Position numbers and translations under genes: made by a program
Assembly (NCBI GenBank): GCA_050049775.1
Contig: JASFVP010000012.1
Location: forward strand, 1-64,000
DNA from: JABDQZ01 sp050049775
GTDB lineage: Bacteria; Pseudomonadota; Gammaproteobacteria; Chromatiales; Chromatiaceae
Reading direction: 5' to 3'
DNA: 64,000 nucleotides
Part shown: one piece after another, positions 57,665 to 64,000 of the stretch
Numbering within the stretch: position 1 is the first letter of the stretch
How the letters are laid out: each line of letters opens with the position of its first letter
Notes under the pieces: generated by a model
What the model was told of the DNA's origin: nothing
What the model saw: only the letters and a program-made list of their open reading frames with translations
Database searches by the model: none

Positions 57665-58105
57665 TTAACATTGCTCCCACGGCAGACCGCGAAAGCGCCA
57701 GCCGCCGAGCGTACTGCGATGATAATGCTCATCACGCTCACCCTCGAAACCTTCATCGATGTGATATACGTTGCACAGACCTTCCAGCACCAGCAGGTCA
57801 CCGGCCTCCTTGGAGCGTTTGCCGCTGCGACAAATCAGAACCACCGGTGCACTCGGGTTATCGGCTTCGCAGGTCACGCCACCGAGCATGAGCTTGCGAA
57901 TCTCACGCACGAAATCCGGATTGACACACCAGTCCGGTTCATCGATCCAGGCAACATGCACGGCGCCGACCGGATGGCCGACAAACAGGTATTCCATTGA
58001 TGAACGAATATCCACCAGCACTGCTCGTGGATCGTTTTGCAACAAATCCCAGGCCTGTTGCGGCGTCAGTTCCATCAATTCACTTTGACGCTGGTCAGCA
58101 GTCAT
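57665..58105 (-). CDS. Rhodanese-like sulfurtransferase, 146 aa
   Basis: A single rhodanese domain: LLQNDPRAVLVDIRSSMEYL, then HPVGAVHVAWID, and the active loop VVLICRSGKRSKEAGDLL with Cys as the persulfide carrier. No signal peptide is present, so it acts in the cytoplasm. It may move sulfane sulfur for the dsr-type pathway or thiol protection. It lies 30 bp after the DsbA-fold gene on the same strand. Confidence 0.93.
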   Translation of the reverse strand: MTADQRQSELMELTPQQAWDLLQNDPRAVLVDIRSSMEYLFVGHPVGAVHVAWIDEPDWCVNPDFVREIRKLMLGGVTCEADNPSAPVVLICRSGKRSKEAGDLLVLEGLCNVYHIDEGFEGERDEHYHRSTLGGWRFRGLPWEQC

Positions 58106-58135
58106 TGGCTCCTCCTCCCTGATCAGATAACACCG

Positions 58136-58831
58136 TCAGCACCAGCTGGCGCCGCTTACATAATCCTTGTTGAGCAATTCCGTAATATTGGCTTCGATGA
58201 TGCGATAACCGACATTGCCATAGAGTATCTGGCGTCCTTCATTAAACACAAAGCTCGGGCTGCCCTGCACGCAGTACTGGCGTTTGAGCTCGTCATCACG
58301 GTGCAACCCGGCATAGGCCTCGCCATTTTCGATCAACGCAAAAACCCGTTGCCAGGAAATGCCGACCGACTCGACCAGTTTCTGCAGAACCCGGAATTCG
58401 GAAATGTTGTCGGCGCCCTCAAAAAAGGCACGCCGGATCTGCCACATGAGTTCTTCGAAGCGACTGCGCCCGGAAAACTCTTCCAGTTTGACAGCCGAGA
58501 CTTCACCCAGGTCTTCCAGCAATGACACCGCCTTGAGCACCACATGGGCGGTGGTTGAGCTACTCGGCTGGCACTCCAGCCAGACCGCATTGTTACAATG
58601 GATATGCGGCCATTGTTCCGCCACTTCCTGCAAATGGCGGTTAAAGCCCTGAAAACCGCCTTCATCCTGCCAGACATTGGCAACGTGGGTACGTCCTGCC
58701 GCAAAAATCGGGATGAAGCGGTATTGCAGTTTTACCTTGTCACCAAACTGCTTTTGCAACTCATCAACCCGGATCTGCCCGCCATAGGCCCAGATGCACA
58801 ACACATCGCTGAAATAATCGATCGTCACCAT
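58136..58831 (-). CDS. DsbA-family thioredoxin-fold protein with altered active site, 231 aa
   Basis: The chain starts directly with VTIDYFSDVLCIWAYGGQIR, as in the HCCA-isomerase/FrnE group of DsbA-like proteins. The usual CPxC is replaced by CIWA, leaving one active-site Cys. The cis-Pro element QYCVQGSPSFVFNEGRQIL is intact, and a further Cys is near the C-terminus (GASWC). There is no signal peptide. It could be a glutathione-dependent isomerase or a thiol-transferase. It is followed by the rhodanese gene, which hints at a role in sulfur handling. Confidence 0.85.
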   Translation of the reverse strand: MVTIDYFSDVLCIWAYGGQIRVDELQKQFGDKVKLQYRFIPIFAAGRTHVANVWQDEGGFQGFNRHLQEVAEQWPHIHCNNAVWLECQPSSSTTAHVVLKAVSLLEDLGEVSAVKLEEFSGRSRFEELMWQIRRAFFEGADNISEFRVLQKLVESVGISWQRVFALIENGEAYAGLHRDDELKRQYCVQGSPSFVFNEGRQILYGNVGYRIIEANITELLNKDYVSGASWC

Positions 58832-58845
58832 AAGGCGGTCGTCAA

Positions 58846-59280
58846 TTATTTGCTTTTGATCAGTGTGATGAGTTCCTGCAGCAATGATTCAATACTGGCC
58901 AACCGCCGTTCGATGTTTTGCATGTGATTGTCCATGTCGGTACGGCGCTGCATCATGCTGTCGACCATCTTATGCCGGGACTTGCAGGCTTCCGGCATCG
59001 CATCCGGCATTGCCGGTCGCGCCGCCGCAGCCTGTTCCGCGGCCTGCTGACTGGCTGCCTGTTGCTGACTGCGCATTTCCTGCATTTGCTTTTGCCGGCT
59101 TTCCATCATCTGCTGCATCATTTGTGGATTCATTGGCGGCGCCGGATACATGCCGGATTGCGGTCCCCGCATGGTCTGCGGATTGCCGTACATCATCCCC
59201 ATCCGTGTCGGCTCTTCGGCGGTAGCAGGCAGGCTTACCAGCAGGGCTGACAAGATAACTGGCATGTATTTGATTTGCAT
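58846..59280 (-). CDS. Exported Met/Gln-rich coiled-coil protein, 144 aa
   Basis: A signal peptide (PVILSALLVSLPATA) is followed by a Met- and Pro-rich region (GMMYGNPQTMRGPQSGMYPA), a Met/Gln-rich helix (MMQQMMESRQKQMQEMRSQQ), an Ala/Gln-rich stretch and a C-terminal coiled coil (NIERRLASIESLLQELITLI). One Cys (PEACKSRHK) is present. Met-rich exported proteins often bind copper or protect against oxidants, but this is only a composition-based suggestion. It lies 14 bp to the right of the DsbA-fold gene start on the same strand. Confidence 0.8.
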   Translation of the reverse strand: MQIKYMPVILSALLVSLPATAEEPTRMGMMYGNPQTMRGPQSGMYPAPPMNPQMMQQMMESRQKQMQEMRSQQQAASQQAAEQAAAARPAMPDAMPEACKSRHKMVDSMMQRRTDMDNHMQNIERRLASIESLLQELITLIKSK

Positions 59281-59433
59281 TTGGAAATCCTCCGGGTTGT
59301 GATGGGGTGAGTGTATATTGCGCGCACCCCCTGTTGTTATCCGTTAAGTTATTATGGGCTGCGGACGGAATAGAAAAACTATAACGTAAATCAGGCTTCG
59401 TGCAACAAACAACCACAACAGCGGAAAACAGAC

Positions 59434-60186
59434 ATGCAAGCAGCAACTTTTGACGGTGGCTTTGGCCTGATCGTCATCGGCGATGAAATCCTCTTCGGCA
59501 AACGCCAGGATCGCCATTTTGAACACTTTCGCGAAACGCTGGCGCAACGCGGCTTCCACCTATTGCGCTGCTGGGTAATCGGCGATGAAGCCTGCTCACT
59601 GACCCGGCAACTGGCTTTTTCGATGCAGGAAAACCTGCCGGTATTCGTCTGTGGCGGCATTGGCGCCACCCCCGATGACCTGACGCGCCAGTGTGCCGCT
59701 GAGGCCGCCGGCGTGGCGCTTAGCCTGCACGAAGAGGCGCGGCAATTGATCGAAGGCCAGTTTGGAGAGGCTGCCTACCCGACACGCATCAAAATGGCGG
59801 AGCTGCCACAGGGCTGTGATTTAATTCCTAACCCCTACAACCGCATACCCGGCTTTTTTATCCGGCAACACTATTTCCTGCCGGGTTTTCCGCAAATGAG
59901 CTGGCCGATGGCCAACTGGGTGCTGGATCAATTTTTCAGCACGCGTGCACCGCTGCGGGAAGTTGCCGTGAAAGTCTATGACACACCGGAAAGCAGCCTG
60001 GTGCCTGTCATGCAACTGTTTGCCGGACTCGCCGAGGTGAAAATGTTCAGCCTGCCGCGGCTGGGCGAACAACGTTTCATCGAACTCGGGTTTCGCGGTT
60101 ACGGTGATGTGCATGCAGCGCTCGAGCAGCTCAAGACTGAACTGCAGCAACGCAACATGCCATTTCGCGACAGTGAGGAAACCTGA
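59434..60186 (+). CDS. MoCF-domain (CinA/MoaB-like molybdopterin-binding) protein, 250 aa
   Basis: The N-terminal domain matches the MoCF_biosynth fold: FGLIVIGDEILFGKRQDRHF, then LPVFVCGGIGATPDDLTRQC. The remaining part (ALSLHEEARQLIEGQFGEAA, then NPYNRIPGFFIRQHYFLPGF) follows the CinA N-terminal-domain pattern without the C-terminal amidase domain. It may take part in molybdopterin or nucleotide metabolism. It lies 98 bp upstream of hoxF on the same strand; whether this link is functional is unknown. Confidence 0.88.
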   Translation: MQAATFDGGFGLIVIGDEILFGKRQDRHFEHFRETLAQRGFHLLRCWVIGDEACSLTRQLAFSMQENLPVFVCGGIGATPDDLTRQCAAEAAGVALSLHEEARQLIEGQFGEAAYPTRIKMAELPQGCDLIPNPYNRIPGFFIRQHYFLPGFPQMSWPMANWVLDQFFSTRAPLREVAVKVYDTPESSLVPVMQLFAGLAEVKMFSLPRLGEQRFIELGFRGYGDVHAALEQLKTELQQRNMPFRDSEET

Positions 60187-60284
60187 CTTCGTGCCATGGG
60201 TGCATCAAACGATACCGCATGAGCATTGATTGCCTGTCTTGATTGAGCTATGTTGCAAGCATCCTGAGCAGTTTGGCAGCGCAT

Positions 60285-62069
60285 ATGCAGGCTTCTGACA
60301 GCAGTCTCGAGCGGTTAATCAGCACTACCCGGCATTACGCCTCGCCGTTTGGTGTGCGCCATGAGTCCTCCAATCTGTTGCAATACCTGCAGGCCATTCA
60401 GGCTCGCGACGCTTTTATTTCCACTGACAACATCGCTGCCCTGGGCCAGACACTTGGCCTGTCAACAACACAGATAAAATCCGTCATCGACTTTTACAGC
60501 CTGCTCAATACCGAACCATGTCGTTACGACATCCGTTTCAGCGACAACATCACCGACCGCATGCAACACAACGGCGCCTTACGTGTGAAATTGCAGGCGG
60601 CGATCAAGCCAGTGGCCGAACAGGTGCGCATCAACACGACCTCCTGCACCGGCCTGTGCGACCAGGGCCCGGGACTGCTGGTCAACGGTGTCGCTATCGG
60701 CACACTCGATGCAGACCGCATCAGCCAGATCGCCGAACTGATCAATTCCGGCGTGGCGGTATCTGATTGGCCAATCGAGTTTTTTCAGATCCGGGACAAT
60801 ATCCACCGCAAGGACCTGCTGCTTGAGGCGCTGGACCAGCACGACAACGACGGTTTGCAGGCGCTGCTGAAGCAGGACGACAACGCCATACTCGAAACAT
60901 TGCAGCAATCCGGCCTGCGTGGCCGTGGCGGCGCCGGCTTCCCGACGGCACGCAAATGGCAGAGTTGTCGCGATAGCCAAGCCCGGCAACGCTATGTGGT
61001 GTGTAATGCTGATGAAGGCGAACCCGGCACCTTCAAGGATCGCGTATTACTCAACCGCTACGCACATCAAGTGTTTGAAGGCATGACATTGTGCGCAGCG
61101 ATTATCGGCGCAACACGCGGTTTCATTTATCTGCGCAGTGAGTACCGCTATCTGCTCGGGCCATTGCTGCAAGTGCGCCAGCAACGCCTCGACGCCGGCC
61201 TGCTCGGCGACAACATTCTGAACCAGCCAGGACTGGATTTTGACATCGGCATACACATCGGCGCCGGCGCCTACATCTGCGGCGAGGAATCCGCCCTGAT
61301 CGAGTCCCTGGAAGGCAAACGTGGCGTGCCGCGCATCCGCCCGCCTTTCCCCGTGGTCCAGGGTTATGACAACCAGCCGACGGTGGTCAACAATGTCGAG
61401 ACCTTTGCGGCAGCCGCAGCCATCGCTGCACGCGGCGCAGACTGGTTCCGCCAGGCCGGTACTGACGAGTCAACCGGCAGCAAGCTGCTCAGCATCAGCG
61501 GCGACTGCGCAAAACCCGGCATTTACGAATACCCGTTTGGCGTGCGCATTCGCGAGATTCTCGATGACTGCGGCGCGCATGACAGCCAGGCGGTGCAGAT
61601 CGCCGGCGCCGCCGGCCGGCTGATTCCCGCCGATCAGTTTGAGCGTAAACTCGCGTTTGAAGACCTCGCCACCGGCGGCTCGTTCATGGTGTTTGATCAA
61701 AGCCGCAACCTGCTGGATGTGGTGGACAATTTCGCCGGCTTTTTTGTGCACGAAAGCTGTGGCTTTTGCACGCCCTGTCGCGTCGGCACCTCGTTGCTGC
61801 GTGACCTGTTTAACAAACTGCAGCAGGGCCATGCCAGCGCTTACGACGTCGAGGAAATGCGCCGCATCGGCCATCTCATGCGCCATGCCAGCCATTGCGG
61901 CCTGGGCACCACCGCCGCCAATCCGCTGCTGGATCTGATTGAAAATTTCCCGCAGCTGGTGAAGGCGCAGCTCGGCAATCCGGATTATGAACCGGCGTTT
62001 GATCTCGACGCTGCCCTGCAGCAATCGCGCAACCTGACCGGCCGTAACGATGACCATGCGCACCTCTAG
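60285..62069 (+). CDS. hoxF: HoxF, NAD-reducing hydrogenase diaphorase large subunit, 594 aa
   Basis: The N-terminal 150 residues correspond to the NuoE-like region, with Cys residues in TTSCTGLCDQG. The NuoF-like body has LRGRGGAGFPTARKW (FMN/NADH site), GAGAYICGEESALIESLEG and the [4Fe-4S] ligands CGFCTPCRVG plus the later Cys in RHASHCGLG. The protein therefore looks like the fused HoxEF form seen in Cupriavidus-type soluble hydrogenases. The ATG at 60285 is chosen; an in-frame TTG at 60243 would add 14 codons. First gene of hoxFUYH. Confidence 0.94.
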   Translation: MQASDSSLERLISTTRHYASPFGVRHESSNLLQYLQAIQARDAFISTDNIAALGQTLGLSTTQIKSVIDFYSLLNTEPCRYDIRFSDNITDRMQHNGALRVKLQAAIKPVAEQVRINTTSCTGLCDQGPGLLVNGVAIGTLDADRISQIAELINSGVAVSDWPIEFFQIRDNIHRKDLLLEALDQHDNDGLQALLKQDDNAILETLQQSGLRGRGGAGFPTARKWQSCRDSQARQRYVVCNADEGEPGTFKDRVLLNRYAHQVFEGMTLCAAIIGATRGFIYLRSEYRYLLGPLLQVRQQRLDAGLLGDNILNQPGLDFDIGIHIGAGAYICGEESALIESLEGKRGVPRIRPPFPVVQGYDNQPTVVNNVETFAAAAAIAARGADWFRQAGTDESTGSKLLSISGDCAKPGIYEYPFGVRIREILDDCGAHDSQAVQIAGAAGRLIPADQFERKLAFEDLATGGSFMVFDQSRNLLDVVDNFAGFFVHESCGFCTPCRVGTSLLRDLFNKLQQGHASAYDVEEMRRIGHLMRHASHCGLGTTAANPLLDLIENFPQLVKAQLGNPDYEPAFDLDAALQQSRNLTGRNDDHAHL

Positions 62070-62077
62070 CAGCAACC

Positions 62078-62824
62078 ATGAGCGCTGACAGTTTCAAATT
62101 CAACGGTGAAACGCTGCCGTTCAAATCCGGCGACACTATCATGGACGCCGTATTACGCGCCGGCCGCTACATTCCACACCTGTGCCACAACCCGGAATTC
62201 AAACCGCATGGCAGTTGCCGTGTCTGCCTGGTGCAGGCCAACGGCCGCAGCGTCAGTTCCTGCACTCAGCCGCTCAGCCGCGACATGCAGGTGGAAAGCG
62301 AAACCGATGAGATCAAGGCGTATCGATTGCAGTTGCTGCAGATGCTGTTTGTCGAAGGCAACCACGTCTGCCCTGGCTGTCAAATCAGCGGCTCCTGCCA
62401 GTTGCAGGCGGTGGCCTATTACTGCCGCATGCTCGAGCCGCATTACAAACACTTTTTCCCGCAGCGCAGCGTCGATGCCAGCCATACGGATTTCATCATC
62501 GACTTCAACCGCTGCATTCTGTGTGAACTGTGCGTGCGCGCCAGCCGCGATGTCGATCGCAAACAGGTGTTCGGCATCGGCGGGCGTGGCATCGACAACC
62601 ATCTGCTGGTGAACACACCCACTGGCAAGCTCGGCGACAGTGATTTCAGCCGCGAAGACAAGGCCGCGCACGTCTGCCCGGTCGGCGCCATCCTGCCGAA
62701 ACACGTCGGTTATGGCATACCGATTGGTCAACGGCTGTATGACCAGCAACCGATCGATGCGGTCGGCGATGTCGCCGCGCACGATCCCGCCAATATGCAG
62801 AAAGGTGGAGACGAACATGAGTGA
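62078..62824 (+). CDS. hoxU: HoxU, diaphorase small subunit, 248 aa
   Basis: This NuoG-like Fe-S protein has an N-terminal [2Fe-2S] region (IPHLCHNPEFKPHGSCRVC), the His-Cys3 type segment HVCPGCQISGSCQLQAVAY, and a ferredoxin-like part CILCELCVRASRDVD with AAHVCPVGAI near the end. It wires HoxF to the hydrogenase dimer. The stop overlaps the hoxY start (ATGAGTGA), so translation is coupled. Confidence 0.95.
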   Translation: MSADSFKFNGETLPFKSGDTIMDAVLRAGRYIPHLCHNPEFKPHGSCRVCLVQANGRSVSSCTQPLSRDMQVESETDEIKAYRLQLLQMLFVEGNHVCPGCQISGSCQLQAVAYYCRMLEPHYKHFFPQRSVDASHTDFIIDFNRCILCELCVRASRDVDRKQVFGIGGRGIDNHLLVNTPTGKLGDSDFSREDKAAHVCPVGAILPKHVGYGIPIGQRLYDQQPIDAVGDVAAHDPANMQKGGDEHE

Positions 62825-63356
62825 CAAGCCCAGGCTGGCGACGGCCTCGCTGTGCGGCTGTTTTGGCTGTCACATGTCGTTGCTCGACATCGACGAACGC
62901 TTTCTGCAACTGGTAGAACTGGTGGAATTCGACCGTACTCCGCTGACCGACATCAAGGACATCGGCGAGTGCGACATCGGCATCATTGAAGGCGGCGTCG
63001 CCAATGCCGAGAATGTTGAAGTCCTGTACGAGTTCCGCCGCCACTGCAAAACCCTGGCGGCAATCGGCGCATGCGCCATCAACGGCGGTATCCCCGCGAT
63101 GCGCAACCAGTTTTCCGTGCAACAATGCCTGCGCGAGTCCTATGTCGACGGCATTGGCGTCGCCAACCCGATGATCCCTTCCGACCCGGAAATTCCGCTG
63201 CTGCTGAATCAGGTGCACCCGATCCATGAGGTGGTCAAGGTCGATTATTTTCTGCCCGGCTGTCCGCCATCCGCCGATGCCATCTGGACATTTCTTAACG
63301 AACTGCTGACCGGCCAGCCGGTCAGCCTGCCTTACCAACAGATTCATTACGACTGA
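62817..63356 (+). CDS. hoxY: HoxY, NAD-reducing hydrogenase small subunit, 179 aa
   Basis: This is the short cytoplasmic small subunit: CGCFGCHMSLLDID provides the first proximal-cluster Cys ligands, AIGACAINGGIPAMRNQF the third, and FLPGCPPSADAIWTF the fourth. No signal peptide or extra ferredoxin region is present, as expected for HoxY. The ATG at 62817 overlaps hoxU, and an AAAGGTGGAG stretch precedes it. Confidence 0.96.
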   Translation: MSDKPRLATASLCGCFGCHMSLLDIDERFLQLVELVEFDRTPLTDIKDIGECDIGIIEGGVANAENVEVLYEFRRHCKTLAAIGACAINGGIPAMRNQFSVQQCLRESYVDGIGVANPMIPSDPEIPLLLNQVHPIHEVVKVDYFLPGCPPSADAIWTFLNELLTGQPVSLPYQQIHYD

Positions 63357-63361
63357 TTGTT

Positions 63362-64000
63362 ATGAGCGATTTTCTTGAAACTGCCGACTCTCCCGAAAAG
63401 CTGAAGCGTGTCGTCATCGAACCGCTGACGCGCGTTGAAGGCCACGGCAAGGTGACCCTGCTGCAGGATGAAGACAATCACATCCAGCAGGCACGCCTGC
63501 ACATTGTCGAATTTCGCGGCTTTGAAAAATTCATCCAGGGCCGGCCTTACTGGGAGCTGCCGGTGCTGGTGCAACGCCTGTGCGGCATCTGCCCGGTCAG
63601 TCATCACCTGGCCGCCGCCAAGGCTTGTGACATGCTGGTCGGCAGCACGATCACGCCGACCGCGGAAAAAATCCGCCGCCTCATGCATTTCGGCCAGACG
63701 CTGCAATCGCATGCGCTGCATTTTTTCCACCTGTGCTCACCCGATCTGTTGTTTGGGTTTGACGACGAAGTGCGACATCGCAACATCGTTGGCGTCATCG
63801 AGGACTTTCCCGACATCGCCCGACAAGGTGTGCTGCTGCGCAAGTTCGGCCAGGAAGTCATCCGGGTGACTTCCGGCAAACGCGTGCACGGCACCGGCGC
63901 GATCCCCGGTGGCATCAATAAGGCATTAAGCAGAGATGAAGTCAGCTATCTCCAACAGGACATCGGCCAGATCAAGCAATGGGCGGTCGATGCGGTCCAC
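63362..64000 (+). CDS. hoxH: HoxH, NAD-reducing hydrogenase large subunit, 3' end outside window
   Basis: The first 213 residues are visible. VVIEPLTRVEGHGKVTL and the L1 motif QRLCGICPVSHHLAAAKACD, holding the first two Cys ligands of the NiFe centre, are intact. The C-terminal ligand pair (DPCxxC) lies beyond the window. It begins 6 bp after hoxY. This group 3d hydrogenase is cytoplasmic and couples hydrogen to NAD(H), and probably works reversibly. Confidence 0.97.
   Translation, partial: MSDFLETADSPEKLKRVVIEPLTRVEGHGKVTLLQDEDNHIQQARLHIVEFRGFEKFIQGRPYWELPVLVQRLCGICPVSHHLAAAKACDMLVGSTITPTAEKIRRLMHFGQTLQSHALHFFHLCSPDLLFGFDDEVRHRNIVGVIEDFPDIARQGVLLRKFGQEVIRVTSGKRVHGTGAIPGGINKALSRDEVSYLQQDIGQIKQWAVDAVH

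Overview
The window looks like a piece of the chromosome of a sulfur-oxidising chemolithotrophic proteobacterium, most likely a gammaproteobacterium. The main evidence is a complete reverse (oxidative) dissimilatory sulfite reductase operon, dsrABEFHCMKLJOPNRS, all on the minus strand (14477-28196). soxYZ, a CbiX-type siroheme chelatase, thiol-redox genes and a NAD-coupled hoxFUYH hydrogenase at the right edge fit the same lifestyle. No tRNA, rRNA, insertion sequence or CRISPR array was recognised.

Layout. (1) 1-5462: an array of ten integron-type gene cassettes, all on the minus strand, with nine complete attC-like sites and a lone core site at the right boundary. No integrase gene is visible. 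Cassettes encode a Sel1-repeat protein, a DUF695-like protein, a YidD homologue, an AP2-HNH endonuclease, a lipoprotein and small membrane proteins. (2) 5604-14367: housekeeping and redox genes (cbiX, pepN, grxC, hslR, CBS protein, ArsB/NhaD-type carrier, ferredoxin-reductase-like protein, CDGSH protein). (3) 14477-28196: the dsr operon, with an intrinsic terminator between dsrP and dsrN and a strong hairpin between dsrC and dsrM. (4) 28642-30724: a plus-strand module divergent from dsrA: a small protein, a helical-repeat protein, a Cas6/Cmx6-like RNA endonuclease homologue with no CRISPR array, and a DsrC-like protein without the redox cysteines. (5) 30801-35140: mostly unrecognised genes and two Fe(II)/2-oxoglutarate oxygenases. 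(6) 35441-40436: MoxR-type AAA ATPase, VWA-metallopeptidase, M48-TPR protease and soxYZ. (7) 40557-55367: a translationally coupled VWA membrane protein and acidic repeat protein, psiE, a TlpA-like thioredoxin, a lytic transglycosylase, hrpA and pntAaAbB. (8) 55370-64000: GGDEF-EAL protein, rhodanese, DsbA-fold protein, MoCF-domain protein and hoxFUYH, with hoxH cut by the window end.

How it works together. Known biology of the family: DsrEFH and DsrC pass sulfur to DsrAB, which oxidises it to sulfite. DsrL supplies the NAD(P)H-linked flavin function, and DsrMKJOP links DsrC redox chemistry to the quinone pool. DsrN amidates the siroheme that CbiX-type chelatases help make. SoxYZ carries thiosulfate-derived sulfur in the periplasm. 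HoxFUYH and PntAB exchange electrons with the pyridine nucleotide pools. The most unusual item is the Cas6-like/DsrC-like module beside dsrA, which suggests an RNA-processing activity tied to sulfur metabolism. That link is an inference from neighbourhood and motifs only.
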